Numbered from the stretch's first letter, positions 7,616 to 15,856 are shown. The stretch is 21,275 nucleotides of DNA from JBBQWS01 sp038210415 (GCA_038210415.1 JBBQWS010000053.1:1-21275); one strand, 5' to 3'. Translations and numbers: made by a program. The notes: generated by a model from the letters alone, not told the origin.

Positions 7616-7743
7616 ACGGCGATTATCGCCGAAGTCGGCGACGATCTGCGGTTTCTACCGAAGCGGTTCCGCACCTGACCGATCCAGAGTGGGGTAGCCG
7701 CTGACGCAGGCACGGCGGACAACCAAACCATGAGGGGTAGACC
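7616..7743. promoter_or_regulatory. Divergent promoter region between the LAL regulator and the barrel protein
   Basis: These 128 bases separate two divergent genes and must contain the promoters of both unless transcription enters from outside. GAGGGG about seven bases before ATG 7744 is a good ribosome binding site. I see no convincing -35/-10 pair and no clear dyad for the LuxR-type DNA-binding domain. Confidence 0.45.
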
Positions 7744-8208
7744 ATGATCTCCAGACGAATGGCTGTAGCGACCGGCATCATCGGGGCAACGGGGCTTTTC
7801 GTCGGCTCAGCCGTGAGCAGCGCGTCAGCGTCGCCCGGAAACGACCGACGGACCCTGTCTTTCACCAACGCGATAGACAGCCTCGCGCCGCTGGACCTCG
7901 GCCCGGCCGGCCCGTCGGCCGGTGATCAGTTCTTCGTCGCCAGCCACGTGGTGTCGGGCAACGTCGGTGGCACGACGGCAGCGAGCTGCCAGGTGGTGAC
8001 GACGGCCGGTTCGGGGGTTCGGCTGTGCGAGGTCGACTTCCATCTCACCGACGGCATCATCACCACTCGAGGGCTCACCAACACCGCACAGCAGTCCGTC
8101 ACGCTCGTCATCACCGGGGGCACCGGGCGGTACACCGATGCTCAGGGGAGCGGCACGTTGGTCCCGACGGCCACCGGCAGCGACGTGCGGCTGCGTCTGC
8201 ACGACTGA
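7744..8208 (+). CDS. Secreted allene-oxide-cyclase-like barrel protein
   Basis: A 154-residue protein. The N-terminus MISRRMAVAT followed by a hydrophobic stretch and SSASAS looks like a signal peptide, possibly twin-arginine, cleaved near residue 29. The mature part has the beta-strand pattern of allene oxide cyclase-like/dirigent-like barrels: GDQFFVASHV, CQVVTT, CEVDFHLTDGIITTRG, then the family motif ITGGTGRYTDAQGSGTL. Cys82 and Cys95 could form a disulfide outside the cell. Bacterial members of this family have no established reaction, and the plant function should not be transferred. It diverges from the LAL regulator and ends before a strong terminator, so it appears monocistronic. Confidence 0.82.
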   Translation: MISRRMAVATGIIGATGLFVGSAVSSASASPGNDRRTLSFTNAIDSLAPLDLGPAGPSAGDQFFVASHVVSGNVGGTTAASCQVVTTAGSGVRLCEVDFHLTDGIITTRGLTNTAQQSVTLVITGGTGRYTDAQGSGTLVPTATGSDVRLRLHD

Positions 8209-8229
8209 CCTCCTCCTCGGCGAGCCAGG

Positions 8230-8256
8230 GCCCGGGCAGACGCCGTCTGCCCGGGC
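8230..8256 (+). terminator. Strong hairpin terminator after the barrel protein gene
   Basis: A near-perfect palindrome: gcccgggcaga and tctgcccgggc pair around a five-base loop, giving an 11-bp, very GC-rich stem starting 21 bases after the stop codon. The bases that follow include a short run of T (ccgtttc). This is the best terminator in the window. Confidence 0.75.
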
Positions 8257-8613
8257 ACCTCCGTTTCAACACGTTCGGTCGCGAGTCGGCGGTAGCGGCG
8301 CCCATCGTCCCGCTGGCATCAAGGGCTCGCCCATTGAGCCGCGGAGTCAGCGGGCCCACGTAACAGGAGCTGGCGTGCAAGCGGGCTAGGAGTCGTCCCA
8401 CTCCGTCGCTGCTCCGCTCAGACACACCCCAGGTTTTCTGCCGCGCCGATCTGGGTTGCGGCCCTCCCTCGGTTCGTCCGAGCAAACGACCCGACTGACC
8501 GACTCGACCGCGTGGCCCCTCGCACAGCCAGAGGGGACGTTGGACCCTGGCCGTTGTTGGGCGCTCGAAGCAGGCTTGGCCAAGTACTCCCAGACACCGA
8601 CAGGAGTCTCTTC
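8257..8613. other. Non-coding stretch before the hydrolase gene
   Basis: No gene is supported between the terminator and ATG 8614. The hydrolase frame stays open upstream to 8512, but that extension has no matching features and would displace the Tat signal from the N-terminus. A small 6-bp inverted repeat (8516-8521 with 8531-8536) is present. The promoter of the hydrolase must lie here, but no clear -35/-10 pair is visible. Confidence 0.5.
8601..8606 (+). promoter_or_regulatory. Ribosome binding site that sets the hydrolase start
   Basis: CAGGAG lies seven bases before ATG 8614 and is the only well-placed site near the N-terminus of this frame. Confidence 0.55.
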
Positions 8614-10494
8614 ATGCCTGAGTCTGTTGTACCCCACGCGACTCCGTCGCGGTCCAGCACGTCCGAGGTGGCGGTACCGGACGATAGCGGGATCAGCAGG
8701 CGCAGTGTCTTGAGGGTGTCCGGTGCCGCGTTGGTCGCGGGGGTCGCCGGGATCACCACGGCTGCTCCTGCCGAAGCAGCCGCAGCGCCAGGCGCCCGTC
8801 ACCTACGTTTTGCGCTGACCGTCGACCCGCGCACCGGTCTCCGGACCGGCAGCGGGCGGATCTTCGTGATCGTCGCGCGAGCCGGCGACCTGAGCGCTGA
8901 CGCCCCCGAGCCCCGCGACAACATCCAGGCGATCGAGCCGATCACCGTGCCGTTCTTCGGATGTGACATCGCATCGCTTACCCCCGGACGACCGGTCATT
9001 CTCGGGTCGGACCCAAACGTTGTCGGCTACCCGATCCCGACGTTCAGTCAGTTGCCTCCCGGCACCTACGTCGTGCAGGCGTTCTTCAACACCTACCAGA
9101 CCAACCACCGCGCCGACCACTCCGTCGTTCAGGTGCACTGGCCCGCCGGCGACGGCGGTGACATCTGGCATTCCCCGGGCAACGTGTATTCGACCCCACA
9201 AACCATCACCCTCGATCCCCGACGATCACAAACCATCGCGCTGAAGCTGACCCAACTCATCCCACCGACCGATCCGATCCCGGCCGGCGGCACCTCCCAG
9301 CAGGGAAATCCAGCCGACTCGGCCCACGTCAAGCATCTCAAGATCCGCTCCACTCTCCTGAGCCACTTCTGGGGGAAAGACGTATACATCGGCGCAAACA
9401 TCTTGTTGCCGGAGGGCTATGACCGACCTGGCAACCGGCACGTGCGCTATCCGATGGAGATGCACACCGGCCACTTCCCGACGAGCAACCCCCACCTGTT
9501 CAGCGAGAAGCTCGACGACGAGTACGGCTTCTCCACGTGGTGGGTATCGGCCGAGGCGACGCGATTCATCTCCGTCGAGATCCGAACTGAGAACCCTTTC
9601 TACGACGACTCCTACCACATGAACTCCGCGAACCTCGGACCCTACGGCGATGCCGTCAACCATGAATTGGTTCCTGCGATCGACAAGGCGTTTCGAACGA
9701 TCGGCCAACCGTGGGGACGCGTGGTGACCGGCGGCTCGACTGGAGGCTGGGTGTCCGCGGCGACGATGGTCAAGTACCCAGGCCTGTGGGCCGGATCATG
9801 GTCCGGCTACCCAGACGCACTCAACTTCCACGGCCACCAAGTCATCGACGTCTATAAGGATCCCAACGCCTACTTCGTCGAGAACGCATGGGAGCGCATC
9901 CCCCGCCCGGCAGCGCGCCAGACCACCGGCGACAGCCAATGGACCACCGAACAGGAGAACCACTACGAACTCGCCGCCGGCAATCACGGCCGCAGCCAAG
10001 GCCAATGGGACATCTGGGCGGCCGTGTTCGGCCCCCAGGGCCGCGACGGCTACCCGGCACCGATCTGGGACAAGCAGAGCGGGTCGATCGACCACACCGT
10101 GGCCGCCTATTGGCGCAAGCACTTCGACCTCAGCGCGATTCTCACATCGACCTGGGCGACGCTAGGACCGAAGCTGACCGGCCGGATGCACTTCTACGTC
10201 GGAAGCGAGGACACCTACTTCCTCAACAACGGCGTGGGCCTCTTCGAGCAGGCCACCAAGACACTGGACTCACCACCAGCCCAGTTCCAGTTCATCTATG
10301 GCTTCGGACAACCGCACGACTGGTATCCGGTCAGCGTCCCCGACATCTTCACCACGATCGCCGACTTCATTGCCCGACACGCACCGACCGGAACCGATGT
10401 CACCGACTGGCGCGGCATGCAACAGCCACCGGCACTGATGCAGGTCCCCGGACGCCAGATCCTCGACGGCGGAATGCTCATGTACGGGGCCTGA
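8614..10494 (+). CDS. Tat-exported alpha/beta hydrolase (putative esterase)
   Basis: A 626-residue protein. A twin-arginine signal is clear: SRRSVLRVSG with Arg29-Arg30, a hydrophobic stretch, and an Ala-rich cleavage region ending near residue 58. Residues 60-215 look like a beta-rich accessory domain (strand-like VDPRTGLRTGSGRIFVIVAR; TYVVQAFFNTY). From about 250 an alpha/beta-hydrolase domain follows, with nucleophile elbow GGSTGG (Ser375), likely acid Asp533 in VGSEDTYFL, and likely His568 in GFGQPHDWY. The layout resembles secreted putative esterase (alpha/beta hydrolase-fold) proteins, but no substrate can be named. It is exported folded, which may reflect disulfide or metal content. 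The preceding terminator and following gap make it monocistronic. Confidence 0.82.
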   Translation: MPESVVPHATPSRSSTSEVAVPDDSGISRRSVLRVSGAALVAGVAGITTAAPAEAAAAPGARHLRFALTVDPRTGLRTGSGRIFVIVARAGDLSADAPEPRDNIQAIEPITVPFFGCDIASLTPGRPVILGSDPNVVGYPIPTFSQLPPGTYVVQAFFNTYQTNHRADHSVVQVHWPAGDGGDIWHSPGNVYSTPQTITLDPRRSQTIALKLTQLIPPTDPIPAGGTSQQGNPADSAHVKHLKIRSTLLSHFWGKDVYIGANILLPEGYDRPGNRHVRYPMEMHTGHFPTSNPHLFSEKLDDEYGFSTWWVSAEATRFISVEIRTENPFYDDSYHMNSANLGPYGDAVNHELVPAIDKAFRTIGQPWGRVVTGGSTGGWVSAATMVKYPGLWAGSWSGYPDALNFHGHQVIDVYKDPNAYFVENAWERIPRPAARQTTGDSQWTTEQENHYELAAGNHGRSQGQWDIWAAVFGPQGRDGYPAPIWDKQSGSIDHTVAAYWRKHFDLSAILTSTWATLGPKLTGRMHFYVGSEDTYFLNNGVGLFEQATKTLDSPPAQFQFIYGFGQPHDWYPVSVPDIFTTIADFIARHAPTGTDVTDWRGMQQPPALMQVPGRQILDGGMLMYGA

Positions 10495-10516
10495 CCGGTT
10501 CGGTCCCTGCCACGTC

Positions 10517-10544
10517 GCTCGGCTTCACCGACTGCCCGCCGAGC
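10517..10544 (+). terminator. Possible terminator after the hydrolase gene
   Basis: Seven-base arms gctcggc (10517-10523) and gccgagc (10538-10544) with a 14-base loop lie 22 bases past the stop codon. No T-run. Confidence 0.35.
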
Positions 10545-10632
10545 CGCGACAACCTCCAGCACCTCGTCCTACACCTGCGTTTCGTCCGGCGTTCCGTGAC
10601 CGCGACCAGCGGATAGGGCGGCGGAAGAGGGG

Positions 10633-11331
10633 GTGGGCCGCCGGCGTTGTCGCGGGCGGCGGTCCCCGGTTGGGGGCTTCCAGTCGCGAAAGCAGGTCCT
10701 GACGACCACCATCGGGCTCATCGGCGCGGGCAACATCGGCGGCGCGCTCGCACAGCACGTCATCGCCGTCAAGCACGACGTCCGGGTGTCCAACTCGCGA
10801 CGGCCCGAGACGTTGACCGAGCTGGTCGCCACCCTCGGCCCGCGGGCCCATGCGGTGACTGCCTCTGAGGCCGCCCGGCTGGGTGACATCGTCGTCGTCA
10901 CCGTGCCGCTGAAGGACTGTCGAGACGTCCCCACCGAAGGGATGGACGGCAAGGTGGTCGTCGACACCAACAACTACTACCCGACCCGCGACGGACAGTT
11001 CGCGGAGCTCGAGAGCGGCTCGACGACGTCGTCCGCGCTCCTCGCCGCGCACCTGCCTACCGCTCGCGTGGTGATGGCCTTCGACCGGATCGCGGCCCCG
11101 CGGCTGGTCGCCGACGGCAAGGCCGCGGGGACACCGGGGCGGACCGCGATACCCATTGCCGGCGACGACGACGCTGCGAAGCAGGTCGTCGCGGACCTCA
11201 GCGACTCCATCGGCGACGCGGTGGACATCGGTCGGCTCGCCACGGGCGCGCTCTTCGAGCCCGGCACCGCTCTCTACGTCCCCGACGTGACCGCGGACAG
11301 CATCCGGACGGTACCGAGCGCCACGAGCTGA
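10633..11331 (+). CDS. NADPH-dependent F420 reductase-like Rossmann-fold protein
   Basis: Residues 27-37 read IGLIGAGNIGG, the nucleotide-binding loop, followed by VRVSNSRRPETL, where the Ser/Arg pair after the second strand suggests NADP(H) preference. VVVTVPLKD and VVVDTNNYYP match the loops of the NADP/F420 oxidoreductase family. Length (about 210 residues without the N-terminal extension) is normal. Family members include F420H2:NADP oxidoreductases and many related reductases; the exact cofactor is not decidable here. The start is uncertain. Homology begins at about residue 25, where a family member would have Met but the codon is CTG (10699). The nearest canonical start is GTG 10633, preceded by a purine-rich GGAAGAGGGG, giving a 22-residue Arg-rich leader. 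Confidence 0.8.
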   Translation: MGRRRCRGRRSPVGGFQSRKQVLTTTIGLIGAGNIGGALAQHVIAVKHDVRVSNSRRPETLTELVATLGPRAHAVTASEAARLGDIVVVTVPLKDCRDVPTEGMDGKVVVDTNNYYPTRDGQFAELESGSTTSSALLAAHLPTARVVMAFDRIAAPRLVADGKAAGTPGRTAIPIAGDDDAAKQVVADLSDSIGDAVDIGRLATGALFEPGTALYVPDVTADSIRTVPSATS

Positions 11332-12040
11332 TCTCTGGACTGGCGAAGGCTGGAGCGGGCAGGTGTTCTGGCAGGCTGAAGAGCCGACCTTCTCCGTTTC
11401 AGAGCGAGGTGCATTCGCCGCGTGAACGGGTCCGTCGTCGATCTCCTCGAGGCCGTCCTCGACCAGACGAAGGCGACCGTCCGCGCCGTTGGGCGCTCGC
11501 CGAAGGGACCGAGACGATCGCTGTGCACTCCTTTTGGTGCGTCCTACCGATGTTCGCCGGGACGATCGCCTGGGTGTGGGCCGGAGTCGCCTTCGTCAGC
11601 GCCGCCTACCGGGTGGTGGCCGGCTACCGACGGTTGCTTGCACGCGACGCGTGACGAGACGGCGGGCGCGCGACGCCGTCGACCCGCGCGCAAGCTGTCA
11701 ACAGCAGAGAGTGAGGCGCAGCCCGGGCTCTGGCGCGTGACGCGCTTCGACGCGGCTCGTCAACTTGCCGAGCGCCATGGTGGCACCGGCGACTTCTTCG
11801 AGTTCGACGGTGACCCCCACCAGCACCCACGCCCTGAACCGCCAACGCGAGCAGCAAGCCCAAGACCAACGCATCTGGCCTTCACCAACGAACTCCGCGC
11901 TACCCACCCCTCTTGCGCCACGCAGCCGAAAGCCTCATGTCCGACGCCGGAGTCGCAGTGCTCTCACTCGCGAGCCCCACCTCGGGCGCGACGACGGGGT
12001 GGCCCCCCGTGGAGGTAGTGATGCAGTCGCTGCTGCTTGG
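11332..12040. other. Long stretch with decayed coding sequence only
   Basis: About 700 bases separate the Rossmann protein gene from the convergent stop of the homoserine-dehydrogenase-like gene. Only the membrane-protein fragment at 11422-11654 looks once-coding. Between 11655 and 12040 several frames are open on both strands, but none has recognisable composition, motif or ribosome binding site. No clear terminator is visible. Confidence 0.45.
11422..11654 (+). pseudogene. Possible frameshifted remnant of a small membrane protein
   Basis: One frame begins with GTG 11422 and reads NGSVVDLLEAVLDQTKATVR. Around 11490-11510 the protein-like character moves to another frame, reading FWCVLPMFAGTIAWVWAG, then VAFVSAAYRVVAGYRRLLA, a convincing pair of membrane segments with a basic end. 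Together they look like one small gene broken by a single frameshift. I do not recognise the family. A sequencing error would also explain it. Confidence 0.35.
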
Positions 12041-13066
12041 TCAGCCGGCAGCGACGGAGAGAATGTCCGACAGCAGGCCGTAGGCGGTGTCGCGGACGGA
12101 CGGCTGCTGCGACGAGATCGTGATCGGGCACAGCAACCGTGAGGTGATGGTCAGCCCGAGGCTCGTACCGGACAACGGGTACATCACATGGTCGGGACCG
12201 ATGTCCGCCAGGCGCACGCTGCCTCGTGGTGCCTCGCCCGGTCTCCGCGTCAGTTCGGCGAGGCTGACAAGGCGGCGCCCACGCTTGGCCGCGTCCATCG
12301 AGCGTCCCCGCGATCCCTTGTCCACCGGTTCCCGCTGAACCGAGGAAACGTCGAGCTGCTCGCCCCACACCGCGGCCGAGAGCGCAGCAAGCTTGACCGC
12401 GGCGTCGAGACCCTCGAGGTCGTACGCCGGATCGGCTTCCGCGATCCCCATCGCCTGGGCGGAAGCCACCGCGTCGTCGACGGTGCCCCCCTTGGCCAGG
12501 GCGTCCAGCACGACGCTGGACGTCGAGTTCAGCAGCCCCGTGAACCCCTCGATCCCGGCGGCTGGCAACGCGAACCGGATCAAGTTGAACACGGGCAGAC
12601 CGTCGGCGACCGTGGACTCGTAGCGGTACGACACGCCCTGCTCCGAGGCCAGCTTCGCCAGCCCCACGAGGGCATGGGCGACCGGCCCCTTGTTGGCGCT
12701 GACCACACTGCGCCCCGCAGCGAGCGCCGATCGTGTCGCCTCCGTCGCGACCGACCCCGTGTATGGCTCGAGCGGCAGCGTCTCGACGATGACATCCGCT
12801 GGACAGGTGGCGACGAACACGGCCGGGTCCAGTGCCGGGCCATGGGATCCGCCGGCCTCGGCTCGGCTGAGGAGCTCGACCAGGTCGAGGCCGCACCCGT
12901 CGGTCCGACTCCCTGATCGACCGGTGCTGACCCCGGTCACGACCAGGCTGACCCTGCATTCCTCGCGCAGCCAGCTGCGCTCCGACGCGAGGATGCTCGC
13001 CAGAGCGCGCCCCACCGACCCGAAGCCGAGGAGACCGAGCCGCACGACCGTGAGCTCACTGTCCAT
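12041..13066 (-). CDS. Homoserine dehydrogenase-like protein (no ACT domain)
   Basis: A 341-residue protein. The N-terminal Rossmann domain has LLGFGSVGRAL (12-22), and SANKGPVA (123-130) matches the NAD(P)-binding ANK-P motif. The family signature GIAEADPAYDLEGLDAAVK (about 207-225) carries the conserved Asp221/Lys225 pair of homoserine dehydrogenase. The reaction of the family is reversible reduction of aspartate semialdehyde to homoserine on the way to Met, Thr and Ile. It lacks the C-terminal ACT domain found in the roughly 430-residue bacterial enzymes, so feedback by threonine through ACT is not expected. LLNSTSSVVL replaces the usual GI-NGT-N-IL motif, so it may be a paralogue with a changed substrate. 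It is not next to thrC or thrB. The start at ATG 13066 has a weak ribosome binding site. Confidence 0.8.
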   Translation of the reverse strand: MDSELTVVRLGLLGFGSVGRALASILASERSWLREECRVSLVVTGVSTGRSGSRTDGCGLDLVELLSRAEAGGSHGPALDPAVFVATCPADVIVETLPLEPYTGSVATEATRSALAAGRSVVSANKGPVAHALVGLAKLASEQGVSYRYESTVADGLPVFNLIRFALPAAGIEGFTGLLNSTSSVVLDALAKGGTVDDAVASAQAMGIAEADPAYDLEGLDAAVKLAALSAAVWGEQLDVSSVQREPVDKGSRGRSMDAAKRGRRLVSLAELTRRPGEAPRGSVRLADIGPDHVMYPLSGTSLGLTITSRLLCPITISSQQPSVRDTAYGLLSDILSVAAG

Positions 13067-13142
13067 GGAAGCAGCCTAGGTCCCCCTCGCTGCGCGCGAG
13101 GAGACCTACCATCCAGGCCCGCAATGGCTGGGACTCGGTCAT

Positions 13143-13574
13143 TCAGTCCAGGTTTGTCGGGGCATCCGAGTGTCGGTCACGAGCCGCGGTCACGAGGTAG
13201 GCCGTCAGGTTCAGGGCGGCGACCAGCCCGAGCAGGATGGCGAGATTGGCGCCGTAGTTCTGGAGCAGGAGCGCCTTCGCCGGTGGCTGGGTGCCCCGAC
13301 GCGCGATGAGCGGGATGGCGATGATCGTGATGAGCCCACCGACAACCAGCGCCGCCTGCAGGTACCGGCGGCCGCGTGGAGGCACGGTCCGCGCCAGGAG
13401 CCAGCCCACCCCCACGACCAGTGGCGATAGAAGGCCGTCGTGGATAACGACGATCCCGACCATCCACAGCGAGAGGCCGGGCAAGGCCTCGGGGACCTCA
13501 GCGACCAGTCGCACCCCTCCGTAGAGGAGGAGGAGGACCCCGGCCGCGACCAGCGCGTACCGCCATCGCCTCAT
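13143..13574 (-). CDS. Four-helix membrane protein linked to the Moco protein
   Basis: 143 residues with four predicted membrane segments at about 6-24, 37-61, 71-91 and 109-130. The second contains IHDGLLSPLVVG, which has charged and polar residues (His, Asp) inside the membrane span. I do not recognise a named family. The ATG at 13574 lies one base after the stop of the upstream Moco gene, so the two are almost certainly translationally coupled and may form a complex, for example a membrane subunit for electron transfer. The last 15 residues are polar and probably cytoplasmic. Confidence 0.75.
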   Translation of the reverse strand: MRRWRYALVAAGVLLLLYGGVRLVAEVPEALPGLSLWMVGIVVIHDGLLSPLVVGVGWLLARTVPPRGRRYLQAALVVGGLITIIAIPLIARRGTQPPAKALLLQNYGANLAILLGLVAALNLTAYLVTAARDRHSDAPTNLD

Positions 13575-13575
13575 C

Positions 13576-14805
13576 TCAGCTCACCTCGATTCGGCCGAGC
13601 CACTTGGTGTTGAGCACGCCCGCTCGGTTTGGAGCGATCAGGCGAAGGGGGTAGCCGTGGTCGAGGATGAGCCGCTGGCCGTTGAGATGGGTGGCGAGCA
13701 AGGCCTGGGCGACCTGGGGACCCTCAACGAAGCTGTCGTGGTTTGCGCCCTGCGTCTGCAGCGAGATGACGTGTACCCGCGAGTCGGCGTCACCGCCTGC
13801 CCGCCGCACGACGTCGAGCAGGCGCAGACCGCGCCAATCGGCACCGACGCTCCAACCCTCGACACAGGTGATCGGCAGCCGCGCCGCGTGCTCGGCGAGC
13901 TCCTCGATCTCGGCGAGGCTCAAAACGTACGGCCGCGGGCCGTCGACCTTCAGAGCCCAGTCATCCGCGGTCGCCAGAGGCATGACACCGGCCTGCTCGG
14001 CGGTCGTGTTCACCGGGACACGTTGCGGGCCCCTGTTCGACAGCCTGGGCGCAAGCAGACCGATCGGGCGCAGCGGCGTCAGGGTCTGCCCGACGGTCGT
14101 GGCAACCACCGCCGCGACACCAACACCGGTCGCGACGAGCAGCCCCCGACGGCTCAGGGCCGGCGTCCCGGGCGGCGGGACGTCTCCGGCGTTGCTGTGC
14201 GCTGCCGGGTTCTCGCTCCACGGGATCTCGGTGAGGACGTCCGCGTCCGCGAGACGGGCGCGCAGCCCGTAGGTGATGTCGGGCAGCTTTACCCCGATGT
14301 GGATGAGGATCGACCCGATGACGACGAAGGCCAGCAGGAAGTGCACCTGGACGAAGCCCCACGGCCATGGATACCAGCCCAGGATGTTGAGGAATCCGGT
14401 GAGCAGCTGGATCAAGCTGGCTGCGACGAGCACGAAGACCGACCCGCGTTCGACGGCGTGCTTGAGCGAACGCGCCGGCGGCCAGCGGAACAGGTTCGGA
14501 TAGACCGACCAGAGCTTGACGAGGAGCAGCGGGATCGTGGCAATGCCAGTGGCAACGTGGGCGCCCTGGGTGACCCGGTAGAGGAACACCGGACTGGCCG
14601 GCTCGGGCAGCCCGGACCATGGGTAGTACTGATAGTGGCTGAGCAACCCGGTGACGAAACAGACGCCGAAGCAGATCCCGACCATGGAGCCGAGTCGCGC
14701 GGTGAGGGCCGTCGAGCGCACCGGGCTGCTGAAGCGGGGCCAGAGTCCAGGCTTACTCAACCGCGGCATGCGTCGAGTGTGCTGAGCCCGCGGCGACTCG
14801 TCCAT
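13576..14805 (-). CDS. Membrane-anchored sulfite-oxidase-fold molybdopterin oxidoreductase
   Basis: A 409-residue protein joining a membrane part to a Moco domain. Four N-terminal helices (about 38-57, 78-98, 122-142, 152-172) carry His57, His83, His155 and His169, which may bind heme b as in cytochrome b561-like domains. A fifth helix (about 221-240) is preceded by SRRGLL, a twin-arginine motif. The C-terminal domain has PITCVEGWSVGADWRG with the Moco-ligand Cys314, and LDHGYPLRLIAPNRAGVLNT, diagnostic of the sulfite oxidase/YedY fold. Established knowledge: Streptomyces proteins of this architecture use Sec for the first helices and Tat for the fifth, placing a folded Moco domain outside. 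The substrate is unknown. ATG 14805 is the upstream-most start; ATG 14769 is an alternative. Confidence 0.88.
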   Translation of the reverse strand: MDESPRAQHTRRMPRLSKPGLWPRFSSPVRSTALTARLGSMVGICFGVCFVTGLLSHYQYYPWSGLPEPASPVFLYRVTQGAHVATGIATIPLLLVKLWSVYPNLFRWPPARSLKHAVERGSVFVLVAASLIQLLTGFLNILGWYPWPWGFVQVHFLLAFVVIGSILIHIGVKLPDITYGLRARLADADVLTEIPWSENPAAHSNAGDVPPPGTPALSRRGLLVATGVGVAAVVATTVGQTLTPLRPIGLLAPRLSNRGPQRVPVNTTAEQAGVMPLATADDWALKVDGPRPYVLSLAEIEELAEHAARLPITCVEGWSVGADWRGLRLLDVVRRAGGDADSRVHVISLQTQGANHDSFVEGPQVAQALLATHLNGQRLILDHGYPLRLIAPNRAGVLNTKWLGRIEVS

Positions 14806-14956
14806 CCCCCGAGGCCTTACGTGTTGGTGAGGTGCAACTGGGAGGTTCCAGACCCGGTCCTGTCCTAACGGCTCCTACATTCCAGCATGCGCCCATCGCC
14901 CCCGATCAAGGCCGAAGCCGCGTCCCCGACCCTGTCTGGGACTCGTACGCCCGTCC

Positions 14957-15856
14957 TCAGCTCGCAGCGTCGGCAAGCGGTGTTGTTTCGGTTGACGCAA
15001 CGGCGCGTCGACGGCGGCGCGACAGGGCTACGGCGGCTAGAACCACCATGCCGGCGCCGACGGCCGCCGCGACCAGTGTCCTCGCGCCGAGCGAAGCAAC
15101 CCACCGAGTGACCGCGCCCTGCACGGCAATGGCCGCGGACACCACCGGGTCGGCGGTGGCCGTGCCGGCCAGGACCCGGAGCTCGAACCAGCCGTACCAC
15201 GCGACGTAGCCACCCGCGATCAGGAGCAGCACCCCGCTGAACCGGGTGATGGCAGGACCGGCGCGCCGCAGCCGTGCCGTGAACGATCCGCTCGCGGTGG
15301 CGACGGCCAGCGAAAGTACCAGGACGACGGTGCCCATACCGAGGGCGTACACCAGGAAGACCGAGACGACCGAGATCGCGGTCCCCGCCCGAAGTGCGCC
15401 GGTCGTCACCGCGAGAAACGGCGCAATGGTGCACGACAACGACGCCAACGCGAAGGTCACTCCGTAGCCGACCTGTGAGACCCATCGCGCGGTCGGACCC
15501 TTGCCGCGGCCCGCCAGCCCCGGGACGGCTAGCGAGTGGCCCAGCATCAACCACACTCCCAGTGCTATGAGAGCCACCCCCACTCCGACCGTGACGACCG
15601 GCAGGTAACGCTCGACCGAAAGAGCAAAGGGTGTGATGACCAGCCCGAAGATTCCGAAGACGGCGACGAAGCCCACGGTCATACCAGTGGTGAAGCGCAG
15701 TGCGCGCAGTACCGTGCCCACGGCCCCGCCCCCGGTTCGCTCAGCCGGGTCGGCGACCAGCACGGTGAGGTAGGCCGGTAGCAGCGCGAAGCCGCAGGGG
15801 TTGAAGGCCGCAACTGCACCCGCCACCAGAGCCAGGGTCAGCAGGCCGGTGTCCAC
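14957..15856 (-). CDS. ccdA: CcdA-family thiol-disulfide transporter
   Basis: About 299 residues from GTG 15856. It carries the two redox Cys in membrane helices expected for CcdA/DsbD-beta: AFNPCGFALLPAYL (Cys21) and LASLSCTIAPF (Cys142), plus the LxAxG-rich helices between them. Role: it passes electrons from cytoplasmic thioredoxin across the membrane to extracytoplasmic thiol proteins, here most likely the lipoprotein encoded just upstream. The start lies seven bases beyond that gene's stop; a longer frame extends far into the upstream gene but has no homology there. There is a C-terminal extension of about 60 residues with one more helix and a basic end, beyond the usual six-helix core. 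No terminator is obvious in the 150 bases before the Moco gene. Confidence 0.88.
   Translation of the reverse strand: MDTGLLTLALVAGAVAAFNPCGFALLPAYLTVLVADPAERTGGGAVGTVLRALRFTTGMTVGFVAVFGIFGLVITPFALSVERYLPVVTVGVGVALIALGVWLMLGHSLAVPGLAGRGKGPTARWVSQVGYGVTFALASLSCTIAPFLAVTTGALRAGTAISVVSVFLVYALGMGTVVLVLSLAVATASGSFTARLRRAGPAITRFSGVLLLIAGGYVAWYGWFELRVLAGTATADPVVSAAIAVQGAVTRWVASLGARTLVAAAVGAGMVVLAAVALSRRRRRAVASTETTPLADAAS

Noticed and set aside
6422..7678. Plus-strand open frame of more than 400 codons opposite the LAL regulator
   Set aside because: It is antisense to a well-supported gene, has no domain, is dominated by Arg, Gly and Glu as expected from GC-rich antisense frames, and has no ribosome binding site.
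11964..12959. Alternative minus-strand frame of about 330 codons over the homoserine-dehydrogenase-like gene
   Set aside because: Same strand but different frame; Arg/Gly-rich with no motifs, whereas the chosen frame has the full dehydrogenase signature.
13657..14868. Plus-strand open frame of about 400 codons opposite the Moco protein
   Set aside because: Antisense to a protein with clear Moco and membrane motifs; charged low-complexity composition and no recognisable family.
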